Of a stretch of DNA of 45,185 bases, positions 25,964 to 34,927 are shown piece by piece. The position numbers and the translations under genes are program-made. The DNA is from Spirochaetales bacterium (lineage in GTDB: Bacteria > Spirochaetota > Spirochaetia > Treponematales > Treponemataceae), in assembly GCA_003246765.1 (NCBI GenBank), contig QKDA01000007.1:1-45185 (forward strand), in the 5' to 3' direction. Each line of letters opens with the position of its first letter. Position 1 is the first letter of the stretch. The notes under the pieces were generated by a model that made no database searches, was not told the origin of the DNA, and worked only from the letters and a program-made list of their open reading frames with translations.

Positions 25964-26067
25964 ACCGTGAACCCCGAATTGGAGGCTTTCACGGTGAGGA
26001 GCGGCATGTATACGGCCGCGTTGTACCGTAAGAACGGCATGAATCGAAGACACGCATGAATGAAGAC
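25964..26067 (+). promoter_or_regulatory. Structured leader of the helicase gene
   Basis: ACCGTGAA (25964-25971) pairs with TTCACGGT (25988-25995), a perfect 8-bp stem. A near-tandem repeat follows (GCATGAATCGAAGAC at 26037-26051, GCATGAATGAAGAC at 26054-26067). Long structured leaders are usual for cold-shock DEAD-box helicase genes, which makes an RNA-based control plausible. No coding sequence is supported in the 430-nt gap. Confidence 0.4.
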
Positions 26068-26182
26068 CAATACGGGGACCTTCCGGACAGCTGCCGGCCG
26101 GGGCCCGTGGTGATCCCCTGCGCAACCGGGTCGTCGAACCGCCGCTGTCATTTCCTGAACGCTACATTTTTAAGGAATTTAC

Positions 26183-28159
26183 ATGGAATCTATTTCCCCG
26201 GACCCCGTTTCCAGCGAAGCCATTTCGCAGGAAACCCTTTCCTCGGACGCGAAGGAACTGTCCTTTGCCGATCTCGGCCTGGACGAGATCTCCCTCAAGG
26301 CTATTGAAGTCAAGGGCTTCACCGAGCCCACTCCCATCCAGGTACTCGCCATTCCCCGCCTTCTGGACGGCGACGCCAACGTCATCGCCAAGGCGCGTAC
26401 TGGTACCGGCAAGACCGCGGCCTTCGGGCTTCCCCTCATGCAGGAACTTCGCGGCGACAACGGGACTCCCCGGGCCCTGGTGCTCGTTCCCACCCGGGAG
26501 CTGGCGATCCAGGTAACCAACGAGCTCGAATCTTTCCGATCCGAAACCTGGCCCCGCACGGTTACCGTGTACGGCGGCGCCTCCATCGTGGACCAGCTCA
26601 AAAAACTGCGCTCCGGCGTCGAGATCGTGGTGGGTACCCCCGGCCGCGTGATTGACCACCTCGAGCGGGGTTCCCTGAACCTCGACAAAATCGAGTACTT
26701 TATCCTGGACGAGGCCGACGAGATGCTCAACATGGGCTTCGTGGAGGATATCGAGGCCATATTCGGGCGGGCGAACCCCGAAGCGCGGGTGCTCATGTTC
26801 TCCGCCACCATGCCCCGGGAAATACTCTCTATCGCGACGAACTTCATGGGCGACTACGAGATCGTGGAGGAGGAAACCCCCGAGGAGGAGCCCATCCTCA
26901 CGGACCAGTGGTGGTGGCCCGTCCGGGAGGACGACAAGACCGAGGCCCTGGTGCGCCTCATCGACTCGGCCTCAGATTTTTACGGCCTCGTGTTCTGCCA
27001 GACCAAGGCGGATACCGACGCGGTCGCGAAGGAGCTCGACGAGCGCCACTACCAGGCTGCGGCCCTCCACGGCGACATCGCACAGAGCCAGCGGGAGAAG
27101 ATCCTTTCCCGGTTCCGCTCGAAGAAAACCAGAATTCTCGTGGCTACCGACGTGGCCGCCCGGGGCATCGACATTGAAGGGCTTACCCACGTGGTGAATT
27201 ACGCCCTTCCCTTCGACGGTCCCACCTATACCCACCGCATCGGCCGAACGGGCCGCGCTGGGGCTTCCGGCGTGGCGGTTACCTTCGTTCGCCCCGAAGA
27301 GCGGCGAAGGCTCGGCTACCTGCGCAAGCACGGCCGGGGAGAGCTGAAGGAAGGCTCCGTGCCCACCGTGGCGGATGTCCTGAAGGTAAAGCGCGAGCGC
27401 CTCATGAGCGGCACCGAATCCGGCATCGCCCGGTACTTTCCGGAAACCCCGGCCGAAGGGTCCGAGGCTCCCGCCGCCGAGCGGACCGTGGCTCAGGAGC
27501 TTCGGGGTTTCGCGGACCGCCTTTGCGAGGGGAGGGATCCCCGGGAGGTGCTCGCCGCCGCCCTTTCGATCCAGTACGGCGAATCCCTGTCCCCGGAACA
27601 GTACAACGAGATCAGGCCCGTCCGCCCCCAAGGGGAGGACCGCGCCCACATACGCCTGTATATTGGCCTGGGACGCCGGGACGGCATGACCCGCCGGGGC
27701 ATCGCCCAGTTTTTCCGGGACCTCATCGGCCTTCCCGAACGCCTCGTAGACCGTATCGACGTACTGGACGCCTTTTCCCTGGCGACCCTTCCCGCTGACG
27801 CCGCCCGTGCGGCCTTGGACCTTTCCAAACAGCGGAGAAACGTTCCCCATATGCACGTGGACGTGAAGGACCAGGGGGGCGACTTCCATTCCGGCCCGAG
27901 GGGAGGCAGACCCGGCGGTTACGGCGGCGGACGCCGTTTCGGCGGGCCCGGCGGACAAGGCGGATACGGGCGGGGGCCCGGCGGACCCGGCGGTAATTTC
28001 GGCCGCGAAGGCGAGGGCCGCCGGGAAGGTCCTCCCTGGCAGGACCGCGAGGGCGGGCGTCCCGGCAGGGGCAGGGGCGACCGAAAGCCCTCGGGGGTAG
28101 GCGCCGAAGGCTACCGCAAGCGCCGCGACGACCGCTCTCCCCAGGGGGGCGGATACTAA
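26183..28159 (+). CDS. DEAD-box ATP-dependent RNA helicase, DeaD/CsdA type
   Basis: A 658-aa RNA helicase for ribosome assembly or mRNA turnover. The Q motif (GFTEPTPIQ), Walker A ARTGTGKT (71-78), PTRELA, GTPGR, DEAD (176-179), SAT (207-209), ARGID and HRIGRTGRAG are in order. A DbpA-type RNA-binding domain follows (about 485-565: RLYIGLGRRDGMTRRGIAQF, with IDVLDAFSLATLP). The last 85 residues are a disordered Gly/Arg-rich tail (GGYGGGRRF, GPGGPGGNFG). The start is set by AAGGA 7 nt upstream. A bidirectional terminator follows directly. Whether it is cold-induced cannot be read here. Confidence 0.96.
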   Translation: MESISPDPVSSEAISQETLSSDAKELSFADLGLDEISLKAIEVKGFTEPTPIQVLAIPRLLDGDANVIAKARTGTGKTAAFGLPLMQELRGDNGTPRALVLVPTRELAIQVTNELESFRSETWPRTVTVYGGASIVDQLKKLRSGVEIVVGTPGRVIDHLERGSLNLDKIEYFILDEADEMLNMGFVEDIEAIFGRANPEARVLMFSATMPREILSIATNFMGDYEIVEEETPEEEPILTDQWWWPVREDDKTEALVRLIDSASDFYGLVFCQTKADTDAVAKELDERHYQAAALHGDIAQSQREKILSRFRSKKTRILVATDVAARGIDIEGLTHVVNYALPFDGPTYTHRIGRTGRAGASGVAVTFVRPEERRRLGYLRKHGRGELKEGSVPTVADVLKVKRERLMSGTESGIARYFPETPAEGSEAPAAERTVAQELRGFADRLCEGRDPREVLAAALSIQYGESLSPEQYNEIRPVRPQGEDRAHIRLYIGLGRRDGMTRRGIAQFFRDLIGLPERLVDRIDVLDAFSLATLPADAARAALDLSKQRRNVPHMHVDVKDQGGDFHSGPRGGRPGGYGGGRRFGGPGGQGGYGRGPGGPGGNFGREGEGRREGPPWQDREGGRPGRGRGDRKPSGVGAEGYRKRRDDRSPQGGGY

Positions 28160-28162
28160 AAA

Positions 28163-28198
28163 AAAAGGCAGCCCGGCTTGAACCCCGGGCTGCCTTTT
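28163..28198. terminator. Bidirectional terminator between the helicase and the 297-aa gene
   Basis: AAAAGGCAGCCCGG (28163-28176) pairs with CCGGGCTGCCTTTT (28185-28198), 14 bp with an 8-nt loop. T-rich flanks occur on both strands (TTTTCTTTTT on plus, nine T on minus), so it serves both converging genes. Confidence 0.9.
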
Positions 28199-28217
28199 CT
28201 TTTTCCCCTCACGGGTC

Positions 28218-29111
28218 TTAGTGTATGAAGCCTTCCATCGTGTACGCGTTGAGCCAGCGCTGGAGCGGGGTAACCCAATAGTCGTCGTGGCAGCCTTCCA
28301 AAAGGAGCCGCTCGTACATATCCGCTATGTGGCTTTGTATTTTCTTCACCTGCTCGGGACTGACGTCCTCGGCCCCGGCGAAGAGGCTTTCCGTGAAGCG
28401 TATAACCTCCACCGGCGTCACCTCTTCCGGGGTAATGCGGGTCATGGCGTACAGCGCCGCGGGAATGCAGTTCACGCTGTGCTGCTTGATGTAGAGCACC
28501 GTTTCCGCGATGGCCACCGCGCCCTCGTAGAGCTCCCGATTGAGGAGTTCCGCCTCCTCCCCCTCCATCCCCAATTCCTTGAAGGTCTTTCGGTAGAAGG
28601 TATAGGCCAGCACCACGATTATGACGTGCAGGCTCGGGACGCACAGGTAATGGGGGTCAAAAAGGTGGATGGTGAGAAAATGCCCCCGGTAGTATTTTGG
28701 CCGCTTCGTGGTGGTCATCCTGAAACGGTAGACCTCCGCCGCGTCCCGGTAACAGCGGTCGATGAGCGTGAGGAGACTCTCAAGGGCGTCTTGCTCCGCC
28801 TCGCGCCCGAAGCGCTCCCGAATGTAGCCGATGGGGCGTATCCAGAAGGCCACGAAATCGAGATAAACCCCCACCCGTTCAGGGGTAAAGGGAACCGACT
28901 TGTCCAGAGGATGGTCCACGTCGAGAATCGGAATTTTTCGGACGCCCAGTTTTACGGAGAACTGGAGCCAGAAAAAATCCCGGAGTACGGTGCCGAGATA
29001 GCGGAAGAGGGCCTTTCTCGATCTTTTACCCGCCAGGGCATGGAAGAAAATGGGCGGTATGGCGATTCCCCTCGCGGTGCGCTTCGCCACGGCCCGCGCG
29101 GCTGACCTCAT
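28218..29111 (-). CDS. Unknown protein, 297 aa, with PAP2-like motifs
   Basis: I do not recognise this family. An arginine-rich N terminus (MRSAARAVAKRTARGIA) precedes a mostly helical protein. Conserved-looking motifs TTKRPKYYRGH, FDPHYLCVPSLHVIIVVL and KQHSVNCIPAALYAM recall the KxxxxxxRP, PSGH and SRxxxxxH series of PAP2-type phosphatases, but the third motif does not match, so this is a weak likeness. It overlaps the end of metF by 4 nt (ATGA) and is therefore translationally coupled to it. Any link to folate is unproven. Confidence 0.6.
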   Translation of the reverse strand: MRSAARAVAKRTARGIAIPPIFFHALAGKRSRKALFRYLGTVLRDFFWLQFSVKLGVRKIPILDVDHPLDKSVPFTPERVGVYLDFVAFWIRPIGYIRERFGREAEQDALESLLTLIDRCYRDAAEVYRFRMTTTKRPKYYRGHFLTIHLFDPHYLCVPSLHVIIVVLAYTFYRKTFKELGMEGEEAELLNRELYEGAVAIAETVLYIKQHSVNCIPAALYAMTRITPEEVTPVEVIRFTESLFAGAEDVSPEQVKKIQSHIADMYERLLLEGCHDDYWVTPLQRWLNAYTMEGFIH

Positions 29112-29980
29112 CGCGCTTCCTTCACGATTTCCGAGATGTTTCGCATGATATGGGTGACCACGTCGCTTTTGTTCATGGCGTAGATATGGATGCCCCTGAC
29201 CCCGTTGGTCACGAGGTCGATTATCTGTTCCGTGGCGTAGGCTATTCCCGCCTGCTTCATAGCCTCGGGGCTGTCGCCGAAGCGGTCCACCAGGGAGAGA
29301 ATCTTGGGCGGCAGGTAGGCGTTGGAGAGCTCCACCATTCTCTTAACCTGGGCGGCGTTGGTCACGGGCATTATTCCCGCCAGCACCGGAACGTTGATCC
29401 CCTTGGCCTGGGCGCGGTAGAGAAAGCTGTAGAGCATGTTGTTGTCGAAGAACATCTGGGTCGTCAGGAAGCTGCAGCCCGCGTCCACCTTGAATTTGAG
29501 ATTGTCCAGATCCCGGTCCTTGTGGCCGCTTTCGGGATGCCCCTCGGGATAACAGGCCCCGCCGACGCAAAAGTCGCCCCGGGAAAGGATCTCGCCGACC
29601 AGGTCCGAGGCATGGCCGAAGTCTCCCGGGGGAACGAAGGAAGGGTCCTTCGGGCGGTCACCCCGGAGGGCCAGGATATTCTCTATTCCCCGGGAGGCAA
29701 GGTCGTCGATGATACGCCGTACCTCGTCGCGGGTGGAGGAAAGACAGGTGAGGTGCGCCAGGGGCGTTACCCCGATCTGCTGGATATGGGCCGCGATTTT
29801 GGCCGTATTCGCTGAGGTTCCGCCCCCGGCGCCGTAGGTAACGCTGATAAAGTCCGGCTCCCAGGCTGCCAGCTCTTCCGTGCAGCCAAGAACCGCGTCA
29901 AAGGCCGAATCCTGCTTTGGGGGGAATATCTCAAAGGAAACGCTGAGCCTGCGTTTCTCCAGAATATCGCTGATTTTCAT
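29108..29980 (-). CDS. metF: 5,10-methylenetetrahydrofolate reductase
   Basis: FAD enzyme that reduces methylene-THF to methyl-THF for methionine synthesis. The 290 aa match the bacterial MetF size and carry its marks: SFEIFPPK at the N terminus, FISVTYGAGGG, HLTCLSSTRDEVRRI, ILALRGDRP (the RGD flavin/folate loop), CYPEGHPES, FLTTQMFFDN, and MPVTN. No regulatory domain of the eukaryotic type. An AAAGGA Shine-Dalgarno-like element lies upstream. The next gene is coupled by an ATGA overlap. Confidence 0.95.
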   Translation of the reverse strand: MKISDILEKRRLSVSFEIFPPKQDSAFDAVLGCTEELAAWEPDFISVTYGAGGGTSANTAKIAAHIQQIGVTPLAHLTCLSSTRDEVRRIIDDLASRGIENILALRGDRPKDPSFVPPGDFGHASDLVGEILSRGDFCVGGACYPEGHPESGHKDRDLDNLKFKVDAGCSFLTTQMFFDNNMLYSFLYRAQAKGINVPVLAGIMPVTNAAQVKRMVELSNAYLPPKILSLVDRFGDSPEAMKQAGIAYATEQIIDLVTNGVRGIHIYAMNKSDVVTHIMRNISEIVKEAR

Positions 29981-30048
29981 GATACTGTACGTCCTTTATC
30001 CCGAGTGTACCAGTTCCTAAGCTCTTACGGCAAGCGCCTCTTTGGGTG

Positions 30049-30054
30049 TATACT
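30049..30054 (+). promoter_or_regulatory. Possible -10 box of the RqcH-like gene
   Basis: TATACT, with the ATG at 30062, 8 nt after it; no convincing -35 box. If used, the mRNA would be leaderless. Confidence 0.3.
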
Positions 30055-30061
30055 GAACGCC

Positions 30062-31471
30062 ATGTCCCTCAATTGCGCCGAAATCAACCTGATCCTCGAG
30101 GAACTGGATCTCGAAGGCTCCTTCATACAAAACGTAGTGCAGCCTTCCTACGACACGATCGCCTTTTATACCTATAAGGAAGGGGTTTCCCGGACGGTTC
30201 TGGTCTGCCTCGCGCCGGGGGTATGCCGAATGTGCGAAACCCGCAGAAAGGTCCCCAAAAACGACAAACCCCTCCGTTTCATGGAGTTTTTACGCTCCCG
30301 AATCAAGGGTTCCCGCATCGCCTCGGCTGCCCAAATCGACGACAACCGGCTGGTGCTGTGGGAGCTGACCCACGGGGACGAGCGGTTTCGGCTTTGGATT
30401 CGCCTTTGGAGCGGCGCGGCCAATATCGTCGTTACGGACGGCGCCGACGCCATTTTGGACGTGTTCTACCGCCGCCCCAAGCGCGGCGAGATAACCGGGG
30501 GCAGCTGGGTTATGCCGGACCCGCCGGGGAGCGGGAAAACCTGGGAGGTCAGGGCTTTTCCCCCCGGGGAAGCGCTATCCTTTAACGAGAATATCGATCG
30601 ATGGTACGCGGAACACGCCTCCTCCCTTTCCCGGGAGGCCCTGTTGGAAGAGGCGCGAAAGCGCCATGAGGGGCGGCGGGGCCGGCTTGAGGCCGCTCTG
30701 GCCCGGCTTGAGCGGAAGCGGGAATCCTTTCTCGACGCGGACCGCTTTCGCCACCAGGGGGACCTTCTCACGGCAAACCTCTGGAAGCTTTCTCCCGGCA
30801 TGGACTCGGTGGAGCTGGAGGATTACGAGAAGGACAACGCCCCCATACGCATCCCCCTGGATCCTCTCCTCAAGCCCCAGGAGAACGCCGCCCGGTACTA
30901 CACGAAATACAAAAAGGCCCTCTCGGGACTCTCGGAACTGGAAGACGACATAACCTCTACCAAGCGTACCCTCGCTACCCTGGCGGAGGAGCTAAGGCGC
31001 ATGGAGGACGAACCGAATCCCCTGGTGATCCACAAGCTCCTCCGCAAGCAGAATACCCCGAGGCAGCAGCTGGACAAAAAGTATCCGGGTCTCGTCTTTC
31101 GGGTCAATGACTGGATGATCCTCGTGGGGCGCACGGCGGCGGAGAACGACGCCCTTCTGCGGCGTCACGTTCGGGGCCACGACCACTGGCTCCATACCCG
31201 GGACTGGCCCGGGGGCTACGTTTTCGTCAAGGCCCGGCCCGGCAAGTCCGTTCCCCTGGACATACTCCTGGACGCCGCTACCCTGGCTCTCTTCTATTCC
31301 AAGGGCCGGAAGGCGGGAAGCGCCGACGTGTACCATACCCAGGTTAAATACCTGAGGCGGGCTAAGGGGGCCCCCAAGGGGACCGTGCTCCCCTCCAACG
31401 AAAAGAACCTTTCCGTAAGCCTCGACGAGGAACGGCTCAAGAGGCTTGAAACCTGCAAGGACGACGAATGA
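30062..31471 (+). CDS. rqcH: RqcH/NFACT-family ribosome quality-control protein, short form
   Basis: Family members bind 60S/50S-peptidyl-tRNA and add alanine tails. The frame is open from 30005, but MSLNCAEINLILEEL at 30062 is the natural N terminus (469 aa; 488 from the upstream ATG). An NFACT-N-like domain covers about residues 1-150, a coiled coil the middle (from about 180 to 330, including LDPLLKPQENAARYYTKYKK), and the NFACT-R domain ends it (GHDHWLHTRDWPGGYVFVKA). The HhH segment found in B. subtilis RqcH (about 570 aa) seems to be absent. At the Asp-Arg pair that recruits tRNA-Ala, this protein has Asn95-Arg96 (QIDDNRLV). No Shine-Dalgarno. It overlaps the next gene by 4 nt (ATGA). 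Confidence 0.85.
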   Translation: MSLNCAEINLILEELDLEGSFIQNVVQPSYDTIAFYTYKEGVSRTVLVCLAPGVCRMCETRRKVPKNDKPLRFMEFLRSRIKGSRIASAAQIDDNRLVLWELTHGDERFRLWIRLWSGAANIVVTDGADAILDVFYRRPKRGEITGGSWVMPDPPGSGKTWEVRAFPPGEALSFNENIDRWYAEHASSLSREALLEEARKRHEGRRGRLEAALARLERKRESFLDADRFRHQGDLLTANLWKLSPGMDSVELEDYEKDNAPIRIPLDPLLKPQENAARYYTKYKKALSGLSELEDDITSTKRTLATLAEELRRMEDEPNPLVIHKLLRKQNTPRQQLDKKYPGLVFRVNDWMILVGRTAAENDALLRRHVRGHDHWLHTRDWPGGYVFVKARPGKSVPLDILLDAATLALFYSKGRKAGSADVYHTQVKYLRRAKGAPKGTVLPSNEKNLSVSLDEERLKRLETCKDDE

Positions 31472-32388
31472 ACACCAAACTGCGCATCTTTTTGCTGAGC
31501 TTCCTGTGCTGTCTGGCAGCCTTGCTTTCCGCCGGCGCCGAGGAGTCTCCCGTACGGAGAACCGATAATCCCTGGGTTATCCTTCGGTCCTTCCTCGTTT
31601 CCTATCCCGACCGGATCGAGGCGGTGGACTACGACGTTTCCGTGAAGGACTGGTACATGGTAATCTCAGGCCAGCGCCTCTATTGGGCCGGCGGCCGCCT
31701 GCTGACCCGGGACGACCTTCCCCGCTTCGATACCTGGCGGCCCTACGTGGACTACCTGTATCCCCGGGAGATTCCCGACCCGGCGGGTTTTACCCCTGAG
31801 GTCATCGCCAACCTAAACCATAGGGTCGTCACCGAGCGGAGGGGAAACGCCCCCCGGTACAACCTGGCCTTTTACGACGCCCTTTACGACGGACGGACCC
31901 GCGCCCGCATCGAGTCCCACATAACCCGCTTTGACTACCTCGGAAAGCGCGTATCCGTCCACGAGCGGATCGTGGACCCCCTGAAGCGGGTGGAATCGCG
32001 CCTTCAGGAGCTCGCGAAAAAGGACCATGAGGTTGCGGCCTTCATCGCCTCCATCGGCTCCGTCGAGGGTTATAACTGGAGGGAGATCCGCGACAGCAAG
32101 GACCGCAGCAATCACAGCTGGGGCATTGCGGTGGACATCCTGCCGAAGAATTGGGGCCAAAAGAACATCTACTGGAGCTGGATAGGCTATTGGAACGACA
32201 AGTGGATGCTCATCCCCCTGGATCGCCGGTGGATGCCCCCCGAGGCGGCGGTGGATGCCTTCGAGGCGGAGGGCTTTATCTGGGGAGGGAAGTGGCTCCT
32301 CTGGGACAACATGCATTTCGAGTACCGCCCGGAGCTTCTTGCCCTTCGCTCCTGGGGCTATACCGGTAGGGTTACCGATGAGCCTTGA
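31468..32388 (+). CDS. Secreted M15-family D-Ala-D-Ala carboxypeptidase-like protein
   Basis: A 306-aa zinc peptidase of the VanY/M15 type, predicted to trim peptidoglycan side chains. A signal peptide (KLRIFLLSFLCCLAALLSAGA) leads to the periplasm. The metal-binding motifs are SNHSWGIAVDI (HxxxxxxD) and the second histidine WDNMHFEY (MHFE). A long N-terminal region (residues 27-180) is less conserved. It starts inside the stop codon of the rqcH-like gene and overlaps the next gene by 11 nt, so this is a tight three-gene operon. The substrate is inferred from the family. Confidence 0.88.
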   Translation: MNTKLRIFLLSFLCCLAALLSAGAEESPVRRTDNPWVILRSFLVSYPDRIEAVDYDVSVKDWYMVISGQRLYWAGGRLLTRDDLPRFDTWRPYVDYLYPREIPDPAGFTPEVIANLNHRVVTERRGNAPRYNLAFYDALYDGRTRARIESHITRFDYLGKRVSVHERIVDPLKRVESRLQELAKKDHEVAAFIASIGSVEGYNWREIRDSKDRSNHSWGIAVDILPKNWGQKNIYWSWIGYWNDKWMLIPLDRRWMPPEAAVDAFEAEGFIWGGKWLLWDNMHFEYRPELLALRSWGYTGRVTDEP

Positions 32389-32860
32389 GGGATTCCTGGC
32401 CTCTCCCGCGTTTCTCATGGCCCTTGCCGCCGCGGCGGCAGCGTTGTGCATCGGCTTGGGCGTTTTTATCGGTCTCAAGCTCGGCTCGGCCCTGGGCAAG
32501 GCCCGCTCCGAGAGGGAGTTCGCGGGGCGCCTGGAAACCGGCCGTCTCGACGCGGTGAAGCGTTCCCGGGCGGTCCTGGGCGGGCAGTTTCTCGAACAGC
32601 TTGCCCCCTGGCTCCCGGGCTTTCCGGCGGAACCGACGGAGGTACGCTTTATCGGGAAACCGGTGGACTATATCGCCTTCCGCGGCTCTTCCTCGGGAGA
32701 GGTGGAAGGAATCTCCTTTATCGAGGTTAAATCGGGCTCCTCGAAGCTCTCCCCCGTGGAGCGGTCTCTCAGGGAGGCGGTGCGGGCGGGCCGGGTAGAC
32801 TGGCTGGAGTATCGAATACCCTCAACGGAAGACGCCCCGGAACCGGGCGGTCGGACGTAA
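32378..32860 (+). CDS. Holliday-junction-resolvase-like nuclease (PF10107 type), membrane-anchored
   Basis: A 160-aa protein starting at ATG 32378, inside the end of the M15 gene (a longer frame from 32255 exists but overlaps that gene). One N-terminal hydrophobic segment (FLMALAAAAAALCIGLGVFIGL) is followed by a cytoplasmic PD-(D/E)XK-like domain: RFIGKPVDYIAFRG, ISFIEVKSGSSKLSPVERSL, VDWLEYRI. This matches the Endonuc_Holl family, distant relatives of archaeal Holliday junction resolvases. DNA substrate and role are unknown. Last gene of the operon; the hairpin after it ends in T on the other strand only. Confidence 0.8.
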   Translation: MSLEGFLASPAFLMALAAAAAALCIGLGVFIGLKLGSALGKARSEREFAGRLETGRLDAVKRSRAVLGGQFLEQLAPWLPGFPAEPTEVRFIGKPVDYIAFRGSSSGEVEGISFIEVKSGSSKLSPVERSLREAVRAGRVDWLEYRIPSTEDAPEPGGRT

Positions 32861-32892
32861 AAAAAGGCCCCCTCGGCTTGCCGAAGGGGGCC
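32859..32892 (-). terminator. Terminator of the pot operon
   Basis: On the minus strand, GGCCCCCTTCGGC (32892-32880) pairs with GCCGAGGGGGCC (32877-32866) and is followed by seven T (32865-32859). It lies 32 nt after the potD stop and overlaps the stop codon of the convergent nuclease gene. Confidence 0.85.
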
Positions 32893-32923
32893 ATCGCTCA
32901 TGCCTGCCTATAAAAGCCCGGCA

Positions 32924-33979
32924 TTACTCGGTGAAGCGGATCTTCTGCCACACGTCGTTGTAGAGCTCGAGGTTTTCCCCGAGGTCCGCCTTCAGCTCGC
33001 AATTCTCCAGGGAATCCGCGGTGTAGTAGGGGGTAACCTTCTGGAGGGCGCCCGCCTCGGTGTGCACGGTGGAGGGGAAGCCGAAGCTGTCGAGGAACTC
33101 CGCGTAAATCTCGGGCCGGAGGATGAAGTTGATGAACTGGTGCGCCAGCTCGACGTTCTTGGCTCCCTTGGGAATGCACAGGCTGTCGATGTACATGGGG
33201 CCCCCTTCATTCTTGGGAATGAAGAAGGCGACCTTGTCCTTCATGTCCGGGGTAACCTCGGCGAAGACCGCCTCGGCGTATCCCTGAACAACCCAGAACT
33301 CCCCGGTAGCGAAGGACTTCGCGAAGCCCTCGGCGTCGAATTTCACCAGGTTGGGCTTCCACTGCTCGTTCACGAGCTTATAGGCCGCGTCGAGCTGCGC
33401 GGTGTCCGTGGTGTTGACCGAGTAGCCGAGGTAGGCCAGGGCGTCCCCGAGAACCTCCCTCATGTCGTCGAGCATGGACATCCGGTTGGCCAGGTCTTTG
33501 CGGGCGAAGATGGACCAGCTCTCGTCGAAATTCGGCACCATCTCGGTGTTTACCGCGACTCCCGCGGCGCCCATGTAGTAGGGAACCGAATACTGCATCG
33601 TCGGGTCGTAGGTCGCCTTTTCGAGGCATGAGGGCTTCACGTACTTGGCGTTGGGAACCTTCGAGAGGTCGATCTTCTCGAGCATCCCCTGGCTTTCCAT
33701 GATGGACACGTAATCCCCCGAGGGAACCACGATGTCGTAACCCGAACCGCCCGCCTTGAGCTTGGCGTACATGTCCTCGTTGGACGCGTAGTCGTCGTAC
33801 ACGACCTTCACACCGAATTCCTTCTCGAATTTCTCGATCACCGAGTCGGGGGTGTAGTAGGTCCAGTTGTACAGGTACAACGTCTTTCCGGATCCCTTGT
33901 TGCATCCGGTCAACCCGAGAGCGAGGAGCGTCAGCGCCCCGGCGCCCAGAACAGCAAAAACGCGCGTGGAAGCTTTCAT
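32924..33979 (-). CDS. potD: Spermidine/putrescine-binding lipoprotein
   Basis: Substrate-binding part of a polyamine ABC importer, 351 aa. A lipobox (ALGLTGC) puts the acylated cysteine at residue 26. The mature N terminus LYLYNWTYYTPDSVIEKFEK and DIVVPSGDYVSIM are PotD marks, as are YSVPYYMGAAGVAVN and the C-terminal AHQFINFILRPEIYAEF. Polyamine choice (spermidine or putrescine) cannot be told. Last gene of AKR-like-potA-potB-potC-potD, 60 nt after potC, ending in a terminator. Confidence 0.93.
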   Translation of the reverse strand: MKASTRVFAVLGAGALTLLALGLTGCNKGSGKTLYLYNWTYYTPDSVIEKFEKEFGVKVVYDDYASNEDMYAKLKAGGSGYDIVVPSGDYVSIMESQGMLEKIDLSKVPNAKYVKPSCLEKATYDPTMQYSVPYYMGAAGVAVNTEMVPNFDESWSIFARKDLANRMSMLDDMREVLGDALAYLGYSVNTTDTAQLDAAYKLVNEQWKPNLVKFDAEGFAKSFATGEFWVVQGYAEAVFAEVTPDMKDKVAFFIPKNEGGPMYIDSLCIPKGAKNVELAHQFINFILRPEIYAEFLDSFGFPSTVHTEAGALQKVTPYYTADSLENCELKADLGENLELYNDVWQKIRFTE

Positions 33980-34039
33980 GCGTTTATGCCTCCTTCTTTT
34001 TGTTTAGGCTATAGTCGTCAGGGTCCCCCAGGGAACCCG

Positions 34040-34927
34040 TCATTTCGAGGCGGCGATATTTTTCAGGAAGTTCCTGAGGAAGAAGGCTATAAGCATGGTC
34101 CCGAGGATCATCACGAAGGAAAGGGCGTTTATGACCGGGGAGATGCCGTAGCGCACCATGGAGAATACGTAGAGGGGCAGGGTAGTGGACCCGGGCCCGG
34201 AGACGAAGAAGGTGATCACGAAGTCCTCGAGGGACATGGTGATGGACATGAGAAAGGCCGAGAGGATGCCGGGCATTACCGCGGGAATGATTACCTTGAA
34301 GAGGGTCTGCCTCTCGCTGGCCCCCAGGTCCCTGGCCGCCTCGATGATCGAGTAGTCGAACTCGTCGAGCCGGGCGGTCACCATCAGGAACACGAAGGGA
34401 AGGCAAAAGGTGGTGTGGGCGATGAAGATGGTGAGCATTCCCAGGGGCAGGTTCACGGCGGAAAAGAAGATGAGCATGGAGATGCCGATGATGACCTCCG
34501 GGAGCACCATGGGAAGGAAGCTCAGGGTCTGTATGTAGGTCTTTCCGGGGAATTTGTACCAGTTAAGGCCGATAGAGGCCAGGGTTCCCACCACCGTGGC
34601 CATCAGGGCCGAGGTAAAGGCGATGACGATGCTGTTCCCGAAGGAAGTCCACAGCTTGTCGGAGTCGAGAAAGAGCTTTTCGTACCATTTCACGGAAAAC
34701 CCGTCCCACACCATGCCCTTGGCGGAGTTGAACGAATAGAATACCGTGACCGCCAGGGGCAGGAAGAGAAAGGCTACGGTGAGGGCCATGACCGTGCTCG
34801 AGAGCTTTCCGTCCTGCCGGTTTCGCAGGGCGCGGCGGGCGTGGCGGGCAGGTTCCGAGAGGGGTTTTTTGCCGGAGAAGCGGGACTTGACCGCCTTGTA
34901 CACGGTATTGCGGGTTATGTCGCTCAT
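34040..34927 (-). CDS. potC: Polyamine ABC transporter permease
   Basis: Inner-membrane permease, 295 aa, six helices, with the ABC permease EAA loop IEAARDLGASERQTLFKVIIP. The N terminus is a basic, cytoplasmic stretch of about 40 residues before the first helix. The start overlaps the potB stop (ATGA). Confidence 0.93.
   Translation of the reverse strand: MSDITRNTVYKAVKSRFSGKKPLSEPARHARRALRNRQDGKLSSTVMALTVAFLFLPLAVTVFYSFNSAKGMVWDGFSVKWYEKLFLDSDKLWTSFGNSIVIAFTSALMATVVGTLASIGLNWYKFPGKTYIQTLSFLPMVLPEVIIGISMLIFFSAVNLPLGMLTIFIAHTTFCLPFVFLMVTARLDEFDYSIIEAARDLGASERQTLFKVIIPAVMPGILSAFLMSITMSLEDFVITFFVSGPGSTTLPLYVFSMVRYGISPVINALSFVMILGTMLIAFFLRNFLKNIAASK

Noticed and set aside
25888-26151. An 87-aa minus-strand frame in the helicase leader
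   Set aside because: No Shine-Dalgarno or recognisable domain; overlaps the predicted promoter and leader hairpin.
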